A stretch of 64,000 nucleotides of DNA from Lacrimispora saccharolytica (GCA_021531795.1 JADYUL010000008.1:1-64000), one strand, 5' to 3'; positions 17,159-27,286 are shown, counted from the first letter of the stretch. The notes: generated from the sequence alone by a model not told the origin. Translations and numbers: made by a program.

Positions 17159-18028
17159 TTACCGGTGCTGACATGATTTCCGGTATTTCAACGGGGTCAT
17201 CCCGTATTTTTTCACGAAGGCCCGGGTGAAATAGGAATGGTTGTGGAAACCACAGTTTAATGCTACTTCAATCACATTCAGATCCTCAACAGCAAGCTGA
17301 TATGCAGCCAGCCCCAGCCGGTAATTATTCAGGTAAGCAGTAAATCCCATGCCCATCAGATCCTTGAACAGCTTCATGAAATAGCTGGTGGAAAATCCAC
17401 ACAAATCAGCCACATATTGCACCGGTGTATCCATGGCATAACTAAGCCGGACCCAGTCCAGAGCCGGTTTTAGCCGGTCGTAAGTCACATGAAGTGCCAG
17501 ATCCTTCTCCCCGGTCTCCACGCAATACTGATTAAGCAGATGCATCACCATCAGTAGATTGGATTTAACCAGATATTCATGAGTGGAATAGCCGTCGTTA
17601 CGATGCTCAATGAGGCTTTCCAGCAGTGGCTTCAGTTTCAGATTCAGCTCCGATCCTGCCGGTTCCATACAATTGACATTTTTTTCGTGTGTCAAAAAGG
17701 GTTTCAGATACTTTTCTGCCAGACGGTCCTCCCCCAAAAGCGAAAAATTGAACATAATATTATAATACTCCGCCTTCTCGGACTGGGCTTGTTCGATAGC
17801 GTGGATGGCGTGAGGGAGAACAATGACAATATCCCCCGGTTCCAGCAAGTAGTTCTGGGCCCAGACCGATACATTCAGTCGGCCGGCGGTTACGTAGATC
17901 AGTTCCGCTTCTTCGTGCCAATGGCGGGGAAATGCAGTGATGTACTCTGGGATCCGGCCCAGATACACTGCAAAGGGAAATTCTACAGTGCCGTGAATTT
18001 TGGTTTCGTGAAGCAATCTTTCGTCCAC
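17159..18028 (-). CDS. AraC-family transcriptional regulator
   Basis: A 289-residue protein. The N-terminal cupin sensor has FPRHWHEEAELIYVTAGRLNVSV and LEPGDIVIVLPHAIHAIE. The C-terminal double HTH has VQYVADLCGFSTSYFMKLFKDLMG and VIEVALNCGFHNHSYFTRAFVKKYGMTPLKYR. I chose GTG at 18026-18028, placed 8 nt after GGAAGG. The frame stays open further upstream but encodes no conserved sequence. It is divergent from the MATE gene, with about 130 nt between starts, and both are richer in G+C than their surroundings. It probably controls that transporter. Confidence 0.88.
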   Translation of the reverse strand: MDERLLHETKIHGTVEFPFAVYLGRIPEYITAFPRHWHEEAELIYVTAGRLNVSVWAQNYLLEPGDIVIVLPHAIHAIEQAQSEKAEYYNIMFNFSLLGEDRLAEKYLKPFLTHEKNVNCMEPAGSELNLKLKPLLESLIEHRNDGYSTHEYLVKSNLLMVMHLLNQYCVETGEKDLALHVTYDRLKPALDWVRLSYAMDTPVQYVADLCGFSTSYFMKLFKDLMGMGFTAYLNNYRLGLAAYQLAVEDLNVIEVALNCGFHNHSYFTRAFVKKYGMTPLKYRKSCQHR

Positions 18029-18157
18029 TTGCAGCCCTTCCTTCCTGAAAAATAGGATTGTGTTAGAAATACAGTATAATTGTAGGAGAATTATACCAGT
18101 GGCAAGCGTATAATGCAAACAGAAAGAACATATCACATGCCCAAAGGAGTTCCCTTT

Positions 18158-19486
18158 ATGACCGTACAACGAAAAAAACTTCATCAGCTTTTCTTCCCAT
18201 TGTTTTTTGAGACTCTGTTCATGATGTTGGCAGGTATGGTGGATACTTTGATGCTCTCCTCCGAAGGCGACTATGCCGTGGGGGCCGTGGGCACCGCCAA
18301 TACCTACATCGGCCTGTTTATCATCATGTTCTCCATCATCTCATCAGGTATGGTGGCGGTGATGACCCAGTATATCGGTGCAAAGCGACCGGGAGTTGCC
18401 CATCAGGCACTGAAACTGGGTTTGATGTTTAATTTGTCTGTAGGAATTGTGATCACCGGTGTGCTGATTTTCGGCACGGATGCCATTTTGAATGCCGTGG
18501 GCATCGCCCGTGACTTGGAAGAGCCCGCCAGTATTTATCTGCGAACCATCGGTGCATTTTGTATTTGCAATGCTTTGACGCCCATTTTTTCCAGTTACCT
18601 CCGGTCTTTCGGGCATACCACACCTACCATGATTGCCACGGTGGTAGCCAATATCATTAACGTGGTACTGAACGGGTTGTTTCTATTTGTGATGCACTGG
18701 GGTGTCTTTGGTGTGGCGCTGGCTACCGGCATTTCGAGACTGGTAAACCTATTGTGGTTGTGTATCGCCGCAAGGTACCACATTAAGCCGGAAAAAGACG
18801 CCAATCCTCCGGCAAGCCGGCAAGTGTTACGGAAGATCATCCGGGTGGGACTGCCGGCGGCAACAGAGACGGTTCTGTATAACATCGCTATCACACTGGT
18901 CATCAGCATGCTTAACAGGATGGATGCCACCGGAGCGCAGGTTACTGCCCGATCTTACGCTATGCAGATCTCCAATTTCTCTTACTGCGTGTCCGCTGCG
19001 CTGGCACATGCCAATGCAGTGCTGGTAGGTTGGTACATTGGTGGCTGTGAGATCGAAGCCTGTAAGCGGGATACCCGTCGGGCAGTGGTGTTGGGGATCG
19101 GTGCAGGCGTTGCGGTTTCGGCTTTCTTTGCTATATTCTCAAAGCCGATTGTGGGCCTCTTTACCGACAACCCGGACATGATCCGGCTGGTGAGTACATT
19201 GCTGATTGTGGATATCTTCCTGGAGATCGGACGGTCTGCGAATCTGGTCTACGGCTTTGCCCTGAAAACCAGTGGCGACGCGATCTATCCAATGGTGATT
19301 GGAATTATCTTTATGTTCCTGTGTGCCTCTGGCGGAACCTGGCTCTTTGGTGTGAAGCTGGGCTGGCTGGCAGTAGGTGCTTATATAGGTATGGCTTTGG
19401 ACGAATGTGTTCGAGCGGTACTGATGTATGCCCGGTGGCGTACTGGATGCTGGCAGAGATTAAGACTTGTATCGGATAGTGAGTAA
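18158..19486 (+). CDS. MATE-family efflux transporter
   Basis: A 442-residue polytopic protein with about 12 membrane helices. It shows two MATE halves (MLAGMVDTLMLSSEGDYAVGAVGTAN, then LPAATETVLYNIAITLV), the usual repeat arrangement. It exports cationic or aromatic compounds with Na+ or H+; substrate unknown. Start ATG 18158 follows AAAGGAG (18143-18149); upstream in-frame ATGs (18113, 18137) lack ribosome sites. Its DNA, like the AraC gene's, has many C- and G-ending codons (about half G+C or more), unlike the approximately 40% of neighbours, which suggests transfer. Confidence 0.9.
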   Translation: MTVQRKKLHQLFFPLFFETLFMMLAGMVDTLMLSSEGDYAVGAVGTANTYIGLFIIMFSIISSGMVAVMTQYIGAKRPGVAHQALKLGLMFNLSVGIVITGVLIFGTDAILNAVGIARDLEEPASIYLRTIGAFCICNALTPIFSSYLRSFGHTTPTMIATVVANIINVVLNGLFLFVMHWGVFGVALATGISRLVNLLWLCIAARYHIKPEKDANPPASRQVLRKIIRVGLPAATETVLYNIAITLVISMLNRMDATGAQVTARSYAMQISNFSYCVSAALAHANAVLVGWYIGGCEIEACKRDTRRAVVLGIGAGVAVSAFFAIFSKPIVGLFTDNPDMIRLVSTLLIVDIFLEIGRSANLVYGFALKTSGDAIYPMVIGIIFMFLCASGGTWLFGVKLGWLAVGAYIGMALDECVRAVLMYARWRTGCWQRLRLVSDSE

Positions 19487-19490
19487 TGTT

Positions 19491-19610
19491 ATGAATTATG
19501 CAGCTCTTTGGCATGAAGCCACCCAGAGATACTGCTATTGTCCGGAACTGGGCAGATTTCTGTTCCGACTCCAGACGGCAAAGTACAGGGAATTACAGCC
19601 TTGGTGCTAA
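19491..19610 (+). pseudogene. 39-codon remnant, likely N-terminus of an alpha-glycosidase
   Basis: The small frame MNYAALWHEATQRYCYCPEL...LQTAKYREL ends at TAA 19608-19610. From memory its pattern (MNxxALxH...YxY......F..RL.TAK.) resembles the start of the N-terminal beta domain of neopullulanase/cyclomaltodextrinase-type alpha-glycosidases. It starts 5 nt after the MATE stop and shares its high G+C, then breaks off where A+T-rich native DNA resumes. It probably marks the end of an imported segment. The family match is tentative. Confidence 0.45.
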
Positions 19611-19654
19611 AATAAAGAGAGTGACAGCGATCCGGCTACGGATTACCGTAGACT

Positions 19655-20836
19655 TTACCTTTCTTTCTTACTAAGCACAATGAAGAGAATCAGCATAACA
19701 CATAGTGTAAACGGGAAGATGAGACCTACGCGTAGTCCCATATTGATGCTGCCTCCGAATAAGTCCGCAACTCTTCCAACAATAGCGGGACCGATACCTC
19801 CGCCAAGATCACCTGCCATTGCTAAAAGCGCAAACATTGCGGTTCCTCCTGTCGGAAAAGCCTTAGATGAAATACTGATGGTACCGGGCCACATGAGACC
19901 TACCGAAAATCCGCAGACAACACAACCAATAAGGCCCACTAACGGACTGTTTGAAAAGGAGGCCATCATATAACAAAAGAAACACAACACTCCGGATCCA
20001 ATCATGAATTTTCTTAAGTCTAATTTATCTCCGAATTTACCGAATATTATCCTCGAAATACCCATCATTACCGCGAAAAGACAGGGACCTGCTATATCTC
20101 CTACGGTTTTGGTGAAGCCCAGTGCTGATTCAGCATAGGCTGATGCCCATTGTGCCATTGAAAGTTCTGATGCTCCTGAGCAAACCATCAGTATAATTGC
20201 GATTAAGAACATTGGATTAGCCACAAGTCTTCTTATTCCTATACCCTCGCCGTCTTCAACAAGCATTTCAATGGGACAGGTAAGAAAATTATAAGTATTT
20301 AATGCGGGAACCATTGCAAAGATTACCGCCAGATACTTCCAACTGTCGATTCCGAATATCATAAAGAATAATGTCGACAAAAGTATGGTTCCTACAGATC
20401 CCCAACAATAAAAGGAGTGCAGCAGGCTCATAGTCGCTTCCTTGTTCTCAAAAGGACAGGCTTCCACGATTGGGCTGCATAGTACCTCAATAAGTCCGCA
20501 GCCTATTGCGTACACGATTACACTTGTAATTATTCCGACAAAGGGCGATGGAAATATTTCCGGCAGAAAAGCCAGTCCTATCAATCCCGCAGCAGAGCAG
20601 ATCTCTGATGCCACTATACATTTCCTATATCCTATCCTGTCTACAAATTTGGCACAGAACAGATCCACCAGAAGCTGTGTAAAGAAAAAGAAAGTCGAAA
20701 TCAGAGCAATTTTTCCAAGTGATATATTGTAGTCTGCATGGAACTTAAGAAACAGAAGCGGTGTAAAATTGGCCGCTATTGCCTGTGTGATAAAGCCCAA
20801 GTAGCATGCGATTTTTGTTCTTCTATAATTCTTCAT
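19655..20836 (-). CDS. MFS transporter
   Basis: A 393-residue polytopic protein with about 12 membrane helices. Family features include RIGYRKCIVASEICSAAG between helices 2 and 3, a central cytoplasmic loop, and KFGDKLDLRKFMIGSG between helices 8 and 9. The N-terminus MKNYRRTKIACYLGFITQAIAANFTPLLFLKF resembles fucose-permease-like (FucP/BtlA) sugar carriers. Substrate not known. AAGGAT precedes the ATG on the minus strand. It is read toward the AraC-MATE cassette end and has native base composition. An inverted repeat CTACGG-ATTA-CCGTAG just downstream (19636-19651) may end its transcript weakly. Confidence 0.85.
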   Translation of the reverse strand: MKNYRRTKIACYLGFITQAIAANFTPLLFLKFHADYNISLGKIALISTFFFFTQLLVDLFCAKFVDRIGYRKCIVASEICSAAGLIGLAFLPEIFPSPFVGIITSVIVYAIGCGLIEVLCSPIVEACPFENKEATMSLLHSFYCWGSVGTILLSTLFFMIFGIDSWKYLAVIFAMVPALNTYNFLTCPIEMLVEDGEGIGIRRLVANPMFLIAIILMVCSGASELSMAQWASAYAESALGFTKTVGDIAGPCLFAVMMGISRIIFGKFGDKLDLRKFMIGSGVLCFFCYMMASFSNSPLVGLIGCVVCGFSVGLMWPGTISISSKAFPTGGTAMFALLAMAGDLGGGIGPAIVGRVADLFGGSINMGLRVGLIFPFTLCVMLILFIVLSKKER

Positions 20837-20970
20837 ACTCTTATCCTTATTTTATTATCCAAGTTACGGATTATCTCCATACCGATAATATTCTTCCACT
20901 TACTATATAGTACAATATTACCTATTGCAATCAAATAACAATATTTATGTATAAGGGGAAACTAAAGTCA

Positions 20971-20999
20971 TCGACATTATCTGATTTACACGATATAAT
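20971..20999 (+). promoter_or_regulatory. promoter of the OFA transporter gene
   Basis: TCGACA (20971-20976), 17 nt, TATAAT (20994-20999). Transcription would start near 21006, so the TTG at 21005 cannot be the working start codon of the next gene. Confidence 0.75.
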
Positions 21000-21041
21000 A
21001 CAAATTGTACAAAAATAAATACATAGGGAGAGGGAAAATCT

Positions 21042-22420
21042 ATGTCAGAAAAAACAATCAGAGTGGATGGCGGGAGAATAAGTGGATCCGCGGCGCCATT
21101 CCCGCATTACTTCTACACATGAGTATTGGAACAGTATACTGTTGGTCAATATTCAGTCAGGAAATTGCCAATTATATTGGCTGGTCAAAGAGTGCAACTG
21201 AGTGGGCATTCAGCTTCGCAATCTTTTTCCTGGGTATGTCTGCAGCATTCTTGGGTAATGTTGTTGAAAAGGATATTCATAAGTCTTCGCTTATTGCCAC
21301 CATCTGCTTCGCAGGCGGTATGGCAGGTACCGGCTTCTTCATCTGGTACGGCGGAATGAACCAGCACAGTGTGCTCGCACTAGTTGGTATCTATATATGC
21401 TACGGTCTCATCATGGGTATCGGTCTCGGAACAGGTTATCTGTCACCGGTTAAGACCCTGATGCTCTGGTTCGAGGATAGGAAGGGTCTGGCAACAGGAC
21501 TTGCTGTTGCAGGATTCGGTGCAGCTAAGGCTATTGCATCCCCTATCATGCAGAAGCTTCTTGGTGACAACCAAAATGGCGAGGTATTCAAGATGTTCTA
21601 CATTCTTGCGATTGTTTACTTCGTTATGATGTTTATCGGTCATCTGCTTCTCAAGAAGCCTGCCGGATGGCATGAGCCCACCGGTTCTGAGAACAAGCCT
21701 TCAACCTTTGCGGTTATTAAGTCTAAGCCGATCGCAACCTATATCGGAATATGGCTTATGTTCTATTTAAATATTACTTGCGGTCTTGCACTCATCTCAC
21801 AGGAGAAGGCCATTGTAAAATGTATCGGTCTTGCAGGAATGGTTGGTATTATCTCAACAATTACAGCCATATTTAACGCAGGCGGTCGACTTGGCTTCTC
21901 TGCAATGGCAGACGGCATGAAGGATAGAAATACCGTATACAAGATTATCTTCGCAATCTCAATTGCATTCACCGCATTAACAATTATTACCGGTGGAATC
22001 AAAAATGCATTTGTTGACGGCAGCAGCAACATCCTTCTGGTATTGATCGTTCTCTGCTTACTCTTTGCAGTAAACGCAGGCTACGGCGGAGGCTTTTCTA
22101 ATGTACCTAACCTTCTGTCAGACCACTATGGCATGAGCAACATCTCAGCCATTCACGGTATTACACTTTCAGCTTGGGCAATAGCAGGTCTTACCGGTAA
22201 CCAGATGGCAAATGCCATTGTCAATTCGGTAGCATCTAAGCATCCTGAGCTCCTGAGAGAGGTTGAGTACCACGGTGAGATGATTACGGTTAATCCTGTC
22301 GGATACCAGACGGTATTATATGTAACATGTGCTCTTTATGTTGTTTCACTGCTTCTCTCAATCTTCCTTGTAAGACCGTCAGAGGCAGCACTCGCAGCTA
22401 AGAAGGCTAAGGCAAAATAA
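21042..22420 (+). CDS. OFA-family MFS transporter with an apparent frameshift near the start
   Basis: An oxalate/formate-antiporter-like carrier: ENKWIRGAIPALLLHMSIGTVYCWSIF, GMGIGLGTGYLSPVKTLMLWF-like loop and about 12 helices. The substrate is probably a small carboxylate. The expected start is ATG 21042, with GGGAGAGGG before it, giving MSEK. But the A6 tract at 21049-21054 puts this start out of frame with the rest; one more A would give MSEKNNQSGWRENKWIRG and a 459-residue protein. The open frame itself runs from 21005, which lies at the transcription start. A sequencing error, a true mutation, slippage or phase variation are possible. Confidence 0.85.
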
Positions 22421-22441
22421 GAGCAGATTAATAAGAAACTT

Positions 22442-22478
22442 ACCGGCGATTATCGGATTAACGAGGTCGCCGGTTTTT
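22442..22478 (+). terminator. terminator after the OFA transporter
   Basis: ACCGGCGA (22442-22449) pairs with TCGCCGGT (22467-22474), followed by T5. Confidence 0.85.
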
Positions 22479-22573
22479 GTTTTTATATAGTAAAATTATA
22501 GTAATTATTGCCTATTTTGTTGCTGATTTGGTATAATATTTTGGTAACAATGTAGGCAATTGTAATATTTAAG

Positions 22574-23527
22574 ATGAATTATATTATTTTTGACCTGGAG
22601 TGGAACCAGGGAGCTCCTGAGGAGGCGGGTAAGGTTGAGACTCTCCCCTTCGAAATAGTGGAAATCGGAGCGGTAAAACTGAATGACAGCCGGGAGATGA
22701 TAAGTGAATTCTCCGAGCTTGTGAAACCTCAGGTGTATACTCAGATGAATTATATAACCACGAGACTGGTTCATCTTAAGATGTCACAGCTTGAGAACGG
22801 GAAGCCGTTTAAGGAGGTCATGGAGGCCTTTCTTGAGTGGTGCGGTGAGGATTATGTATTCTGTACCTGGGGTAACTTAGACCTGCTTGAGCTTCAGAGG
22901 AACATGGTATACTACGGCATGGAGCCGTTAAGCGATGAGCCGATACCCTTCTATGACATTCAGAAGATGTTCTCCTTAGCTTACGAGGATGGTAAGAGCA
23001 GAAGAGCCTTGGAGTACGCCATCGACATGATGGGAATTAAGAAGGACATACCCTTCCACAGAGCCTTTGCGGATGCCTATTACACGGCGAAGGTCTTTGA
23101 TATGATTGAGGAGCCGGAGGTACTGGAGAAGGTAAGCTTTGATACCTATTCCATTCCCACGTCAAGGGAGAAGGAAGTCCATATCACCTTCAGCAATTAC
23201 AATAAGTACATCAGCAGGGGCTTCAAGCAGAAGAGTGACCTGCTCAAGTGCAAGGATGTGACGGGGCTTAGGTGCTACAAATGTAACCGACCGCTTAAGA
23301 GAAAGCTACAGTGGTACACGCCAAACGGGAAACATTATTATGCCGTGGGCAGCTGCTTCAGGCACGGGCTCATGAAGAGTAAGCTCAGGATAAGAAGGAA
23401 TGATTCCCTTGTATACGGAGTCAGAACCGATAAGTTCATATCGAAGGAAGATATGAAGCTTATTATAGAAAGAAAAGAAAAGGCCGAGGAGGCTAAAAGA
23501 AATAAAAAGAACATTTTGGAGGAGTAG
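22574..23527 (+). CDS. DnaQ-like 3'-5' exonuclease with C-terminal zinc-ribbon-like region
   Basis: A 317-residue protein. The exonuclease fold has ExoI FDLEWNQG (D and E ligands) at residues 6-13, ExoII WGNLDLLEL near residue 98 and ExoIII HRAFADAYYTAKVF near residue 156, a DEDDh pattern like ERI-1/KapD enzymes. The C-terminal 110 residues hold GLRCYKCNRPLKRKLQWY and later a second Cys and His (GSCFRHG), perhaps a metal site for RNA or DNA. It starts a short run with the chemoreceptor gene, 3 nt apart. The substrate is unknown. Confidence 0.8.
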   Translation: MNYIIFDLEWNQGAPEEAGKVETLPFEIVEIGAVKLNDSREMISEFSELVKPQVYTQMNYITTRLVHLKMSQLENGKPFKEVMEAFLEWCGEDYVFCTWGNLDLLELQRNMVYYGMEPLSDEPIPFYDIQKMFSLAYEDGKSRRALEYAIDMMGIKKDIPFHRAFADAYYTAKVFDMIEEPEVLEKVSFDTYSIPTSREKEVHITFSNYNKYISRGFKQKSDLLKCKDVTGLRCYKCNRPLKRKLQWYTPNGKHYYAVGSCFRHGLMKSKLRIRRNDSLVYGVRTDKFISKEDMKLIIERKEKAEEAKRNKKNILEE

Positions 23528-23530
23528 AAA

Positions 23531-25003
23531 ATGGACGAGAACAGAGAAATGTCATTGCAGGAACTTAAGTTGTTAAGATGCAACAAGATGCTAATTAAGT
23601 GGTACACATTTGTTAATTTTGTATTGCTTGTTGCATACCTTACAGAGGTAATTTCAGGTGCAAGGACCATAGGATATTATGCGGTGTTCGCAGCAATTAC
23701 AATAATTCCTAACATAGTTGCCTGGATTGCATATATGAAGAATAAGGGAAGCCTGGTATCAACCACTATATCCCTTGGCGGATATACGCTGCTGTTTGCA
23801 TTCTGTCTGTTTACTTCTCCGTATGCGGTCGTTGCCTGTTATATATATGTTATGATAATCTGCCTTGTTATTTATGATAATAACAAGCTTTCAATCATAT
23901 TCGGATGTATAGTTACAGGTATATGCGTGATAAGCTGTATCGTTGCACCACTTACACCTGCTGAGAACAAGATTAAGATAGCAGCAAATCTGTTATCAAT
24001 TCTTGCGGTCATCTTCTCAACCAAGGTGTCAAAGCAGAATTCAGAGATGATGATGGCATCTGTAGATGAGAAGCTGAACCAGACTAAGGACATACTTAAT
24101 AAGGTAAATAATGGTATAGTGGAGCTCAATTCAACAACTTCTTCTACCAGAGAAGAATCTGACTCCATTCACAATAAGGTCAGTAGCTTCACAGGCTCAC
24201 TTGGTGAAATTGGTGATTCCATCAGGGAGATGAATGATACCATGACAACCGTTGCCGAGAACCTTCAGAATGTGTCCAACAGCTCAGGAGATATTACCAA
24301 GGCAATAGACTGTATCTCAGAGATGGTACAGAATTCTGCAGATTCTGTTGCTACAGGTGAGAAAAATGTGGTTCATCTTAAGAAAACCTCGGAGAGCAAC
24401 ATTGAGAAGATTGATTCCTTCGCAGAGACCTTCAAGGAATTCAGTAACAACTTTGATAATATCGTTGAGATTATTGATATCATCAGAAGCATTTCTAACC
24501 AGACCAATCTCTTATCACTCAATGCTTCTATTGAGGCTGCAAGAGCAGGAGAGATGGGTAAGGGCTTCGCCGTAGTTGCCAATGAGGTCAAGGACCTCGC
24601 AAGCTCAACAGCAGAGAATACTGAGAAGATCGGCGGTATCGTTGAGCAGCTAAAGGATAACGTTAATACTATTTCCAAGAGCCTGGCTGACATTACAGAG
24701 GCTATCAAGCAGGAGGAGAAGGATATCGAGGTTGTGGAGAATCAGTTCGGTATCATCAAGGAGAACTCTGACAGCATCTTTGGCGGTGTCTCAGGCTTCA
24801 AGGACAACCTCAAGGTTGTTAATGAGAACATCGCAGACCTTGGCGCTATCGCTGAGGAGATGGCAGCATCTGCAGATACGGTCAATGCCCTTACTCAGGA
24901 ATGTGTAAAGGCTTGCGGCGACATCAATGACAGCATTGATATCCTCAACGGACACATCAATGGGATTGATGCAACAAGTGAGAAGCTGAGCAAGATTCAG
25001 TAA
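23531..25003 (+). CDS. methyl-accepting chemotaxis protein with multi-helix membrane N-terminus
   Basis: A 490-residue protein. The first 160 residues form about six membrane helices, with no large extracellular sensor. A signalling domain follows, and its hairpin tip is intact: [47 protein letters not shown] (seen as [20 protein letters not shown] and GFAVVANEV), near residues 320-365. No HAMP is obvious. It should feed CheA/CheW for flagellar motility, matching the flagellin locus downstream. GGAGGAG in the end of the exonuclease gene serves as its ribosome site, so the two are translated together. Confidence 0.9.
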   Translation: MDENREMSLQELKLLRCNKMLIKWYTFVNFVLLVAYLTEVISGARTIGYYAVFAAITIIPNIVAWIAYMKNKGSLVSTTISLGGYTLLFAFCLFTSPYAVVACYIYVMIICLVIYDNNKLSIIFGCIVTGICVISCIVAPLTPAENKIKIAANLLSILAVIFSTKVSKQNSEMMMASVDEKLNQTKDILNKVNNGIVELNSTTSSTREESDSIHNKVSSFTGSLGEIGDSIREMNDTMTTVAENLQNVSNSSGDITKAIDCISEMVQNSADSVATGEKNVVHLKKTSESNIEKIDSFAETFKEFSNNFDNIVEIIDIIRSISNQTNLLSLNASIEAARAGEMGKGFAVVANEVKDLASSTAENTEKIGGIVEQLKDNVNTISKSLADITEAIKQEEKDIEVVENQFGIIKENSDSIFGGVSGFKDNLKVVNENIADLGAIAEEMAASADTVNALTQECVKACGDINDSIDILNGHINGIDATSEKLSKIQ

Positions 25004-25020
25004 CAGGCAGTGATTGATTG

Positions 25021-25737
25021 ATGAAGAATTATAAAGCAATATTATTTGATATGGACGGAACCTTGCTTCCCATGGATATGAAGGAGTTTACAAATGGCTA
25101 CTTCATACTGTTAGCTAAAAAGCTTGCCCCCTTCAGTATTCCAACCGATGTGCTGGTAAGTACCATCTGGAAGGGAACGGAGCTTATGGCCCGCAACGAC
25201 GGAAGCAAGCGAAATGATACAGTATTCTGGGAATTCTTTGATAAAGAGGTTCCGGGCCATGATATAGTTAAGCTCAGAGCCTGCTGTGATGAATTCTACG
25301 GTAAGGAATTCAAGGAAGCAAAGAGCTTCACTAAGGATAATCCTTTAGCTAAGGAAGCAGTGAGTCTGGCAAGGAAAAAAGCTCCGATTGTGGCACTTGC
25401 TACCAATCCGCTCTTTCCTATGGATGGTCAGAAGACCAGAATGGAATGGGTGGGACTAAAGCCGGAGGACTTTGACCTGGTTACGAGCTACGAGACAGAT
25501 TCATACTGTAAGCCTAATCCCGAATACTTCATATCGGTGTGCGAGAGGCTGAACGTAGACCCTGCGGACTGTCTCATGATCGGCAATGATGAGAATGAAG
25601 ATATGTACGCCTGTACAAAGGCAGGCATTGACGGATATCTGATTACCGACACAATGATACCATCCAAGGAGCATGCGTGGAACGGACCCAAGGGAAGCTT
25701 CAGGGATATGATGGAATATCTTAATAATTTGAATTAA
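25021..25737 (+). CDS. HAD-family hydrolase
   Basis: A 238-residue phosphatase-like protein. Motif I is ILFDMDGTLLP, with nucleophile Asp at residue 10. A cap domain follows, then ALATNPLFPMD (motif II region), KPNPEYF (motif III Lys) and MIGNDENEDMYACTKAG (motif IV). A substrate is not evident. The ATG 25021 is directly preceded by an in-frame TTG; no strong ribosome site. It follows the chemoreceptor by 17 nt and ends in a hairpin. Confidence 0.85.
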   Translation: MKNYKAILFDMDGTLLPMDMKEFTNGYFILLAKKLAPFSIPTDVLVSTIWKGTELMARNDGSKRNDTVFWEFFDKEVPGHDIVKLRACCDEFYGKEFKEAKSFTKDNPLAKEAVSLARKKAPIVALATNPLFPMDGQKTRMEWVGLKPEDFDLVTSYETDSYCKPNPEYFISVCERLNVDPADCLMIGNDENEDMYACTKAGIDGYLITDTMIPSKEHAWNGPKGSFRDMMEYLNNLN

Positions 25738-25740
25738 ATT

Positions 25741-25768
25741 AAGGCTGGTTTTTACCAGCCTTAAAAAT
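25741..25768. terminator. hairpin after the HAD gene
   Basis: AAGGCTGGT (25741-25749) pairs with ACCAGCCTT (25754-25762), loop TTTT, followed by AAAAATTT. The T-run on + is short, so termination may be partial. Confidence 0.6.
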
Positions 25769-25793
25769 TTATGAATGTGTTAAGGATACATTA

Positions 25794-27260
25794 GTGACAA
25801 GAGAATTTAGAAGAAGGATCAACTTAATACTTGCAATTTTTCCGCTACTCATGGCTCTTGCCATGGTGCTTACACCGGTCTGTGTTTATGCAGAGCCTGA
25901 TCAGGAGGCAGAGGATTTAGAGGCGCAGAGGGTGGCCAGAATGAGTCTGCCCATTCAGTCTGATGATTATGAGGAATGGCCTGCAGGTCCGCATATCGGA
26001 GCGGAAGCAGCCATTGTAATGGATGCAGGTACGGGTACTATCCTGTATGAGAAGAATATTAATGAGCACCTCTATCCGGCATCGGTAACCAAGATGTTAA
26101 CAGCTCTTATAGCTGTGGAAAATTGCGACATGGACGAGATGGTGACCTTCTCTGCAGATGCGATTAACAGCATAGACTGGAGAACAGATGCCAACTTGGG
26201 CATAAGTGCAGGCAATTCAATAACAATGGAGCAGTGTCTGTACGGACTGCTTGTAGGTTCTGCCAATGAGGTTGCCTACGCCATAGCAGAGCATGTAAGC
26301 GGGGAGGGCAATATTGCAGGCTTTGCAGAGCTTATGAATAAGAGAGCAGAAGAGCTGGGCTGTACAGATTCACATTTTGTGACACCAAACGGAATTCATG
26401 ACCCTAACCATTATACCAGTGCATATGACCTGGCACTTATTGCCAAGGCCTTCTATTCTCATGATAATCTGTCGACCATGGCTTCAACGTCTACATATCA
26501 CATCCCCAAGTCCGATACACAGCCAAGGGATGATATGACGGTATATGCCAAGAGTAAGCTTCATGAGGGCAAGGAGTATGCGCTTGAGGGTCTGGTCGGC
26601 ACCAAGACAGGGTATACAACGGAGGCCAGACAGACTCTGGTTACCTGCGCTGAGCGCAACGGTCTACGACTTATCACGGTTGTAATGAAGGAGGAGGCAC
26701 CGTATCAGTATACCGACACGCATGAGCTCATGAATTACGGCTTTGACAACTTCACTATGGTGAACCTGAGTGAGAACGATAACACCTATTCAATTAAGAA
26801 TCCCATCTTCTATACCACAAGCTCACCCTTCGGTAAAAGTGAGACTCTGATAGAGATGGACAAGGATGCTTATATTCTGATACCGGTGAATGCTTCCTTC
26901 GAGGATACGGAGTCTTCGATCGTATTTGATAATCTGGGAAAAGAGGAGTATGCAAGAATCGATTATTACCTTCACGGGACCTATGTCGGAAGCGCCTGTA
27001 TAGTTCCGACGAAGCCGGCTTCAAGGATGTTTGATTTCTACCCTCAGACGAAGTATCGAAGTGATTACGGTGATGAATCGGATGATGTCGTGATTGAGCT
27101 TGGTAAGATTCTGATAATAGTATTGGGTATTACCGTAATCCTGTGGGTACTTTTTACGATTCAGTATCGTATCAGGGCAAAAATGATACTCAAATACGGC
27201 AGGGGTGGAAGGAAGAGTGTCAAGAAGAGCAAAAAGCTTACTTTGAAGGGCATGAAATAA
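25794..27260 (+). CDS. D-alanyl-D-alanine carboxypeptidase (PBP5/DacF-like)
   Basis: A 488-residue exported enzyme that removes the terminal D-Ala from peptidoglycan stem peptides. Signal peptide at about residues 1-33 (INLILAIFPLLMALAMVLTPVCVYAEP). The S11 peptidase motifs are SVTK (SxxK), SAN (SxN) and GTKTGYT (KTG). The C-terminal domain is followed by a membrane helix at about 440-462 (LGKILIIVLGITVILWVLFTI) and a basic tail. Begins with GTG at 25794, seven nt after AAGGAT. It has its own hairpin upstream and a promoter-like gap downstream. Confidence 0.93.
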   Translation: MTREFRRRINLILAIFPLLMALAMVLTPVCVYAEPDQEAEDLEAQRVARMSLPIQSDDYEEWPAGPHIGAEAAIVMDAGTGTILYEKNINEHLYPASVTKMLTALIAVENCDMDEMVTFSADAINSIDWRTDANLGISAGNSITMEQCLYGLLVGSANEVAYAIAEHVSGEGNIAGFAELMNKRAEELGCTDSHFVTPNGIHDPNHYTSAYDLALIAKAFYSHDNLSTMASTSTYHIPKSDTQPRDDMTVYAKSKLHEGKEYALEGLVGTKTGYTTEARQTLVTCAERNGLRLITVVMKEEAPYQYTDTHELMNYGFDNFTMVNLSENDNTYSIKNPIFYTTSSPFGKSETLIEMDKDAYILIPVNASFEDTESSIVFDNLGKEEYARIDYYLHGTYVGSACIVPTKPASRMFDFYPQTKYRSDYGDESDDVVIELGKILIIVLGITVILWVLFTIQYRIRAKMILKYGRGGRKSVKKSKKLTLKGMK

Positions 27261-27286
27261 AACACAACATATAGTATTAATTGTAT

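Noticed and set aside
18029-18184. 52-residue N-terminal extension of the AraC regulator
   Set aside because: It overlaps the start of the MATE gene and lacks conserved sequence; GTG 18028 has a ribosome site.
21005-21041. TTG at 21005 as start of the OFA transporter
   Set aside because: It coincides with the predicted transcription start and has no ribosome site. The encoded extension (YKNKYIGRGKIYVRK) is not like family members.
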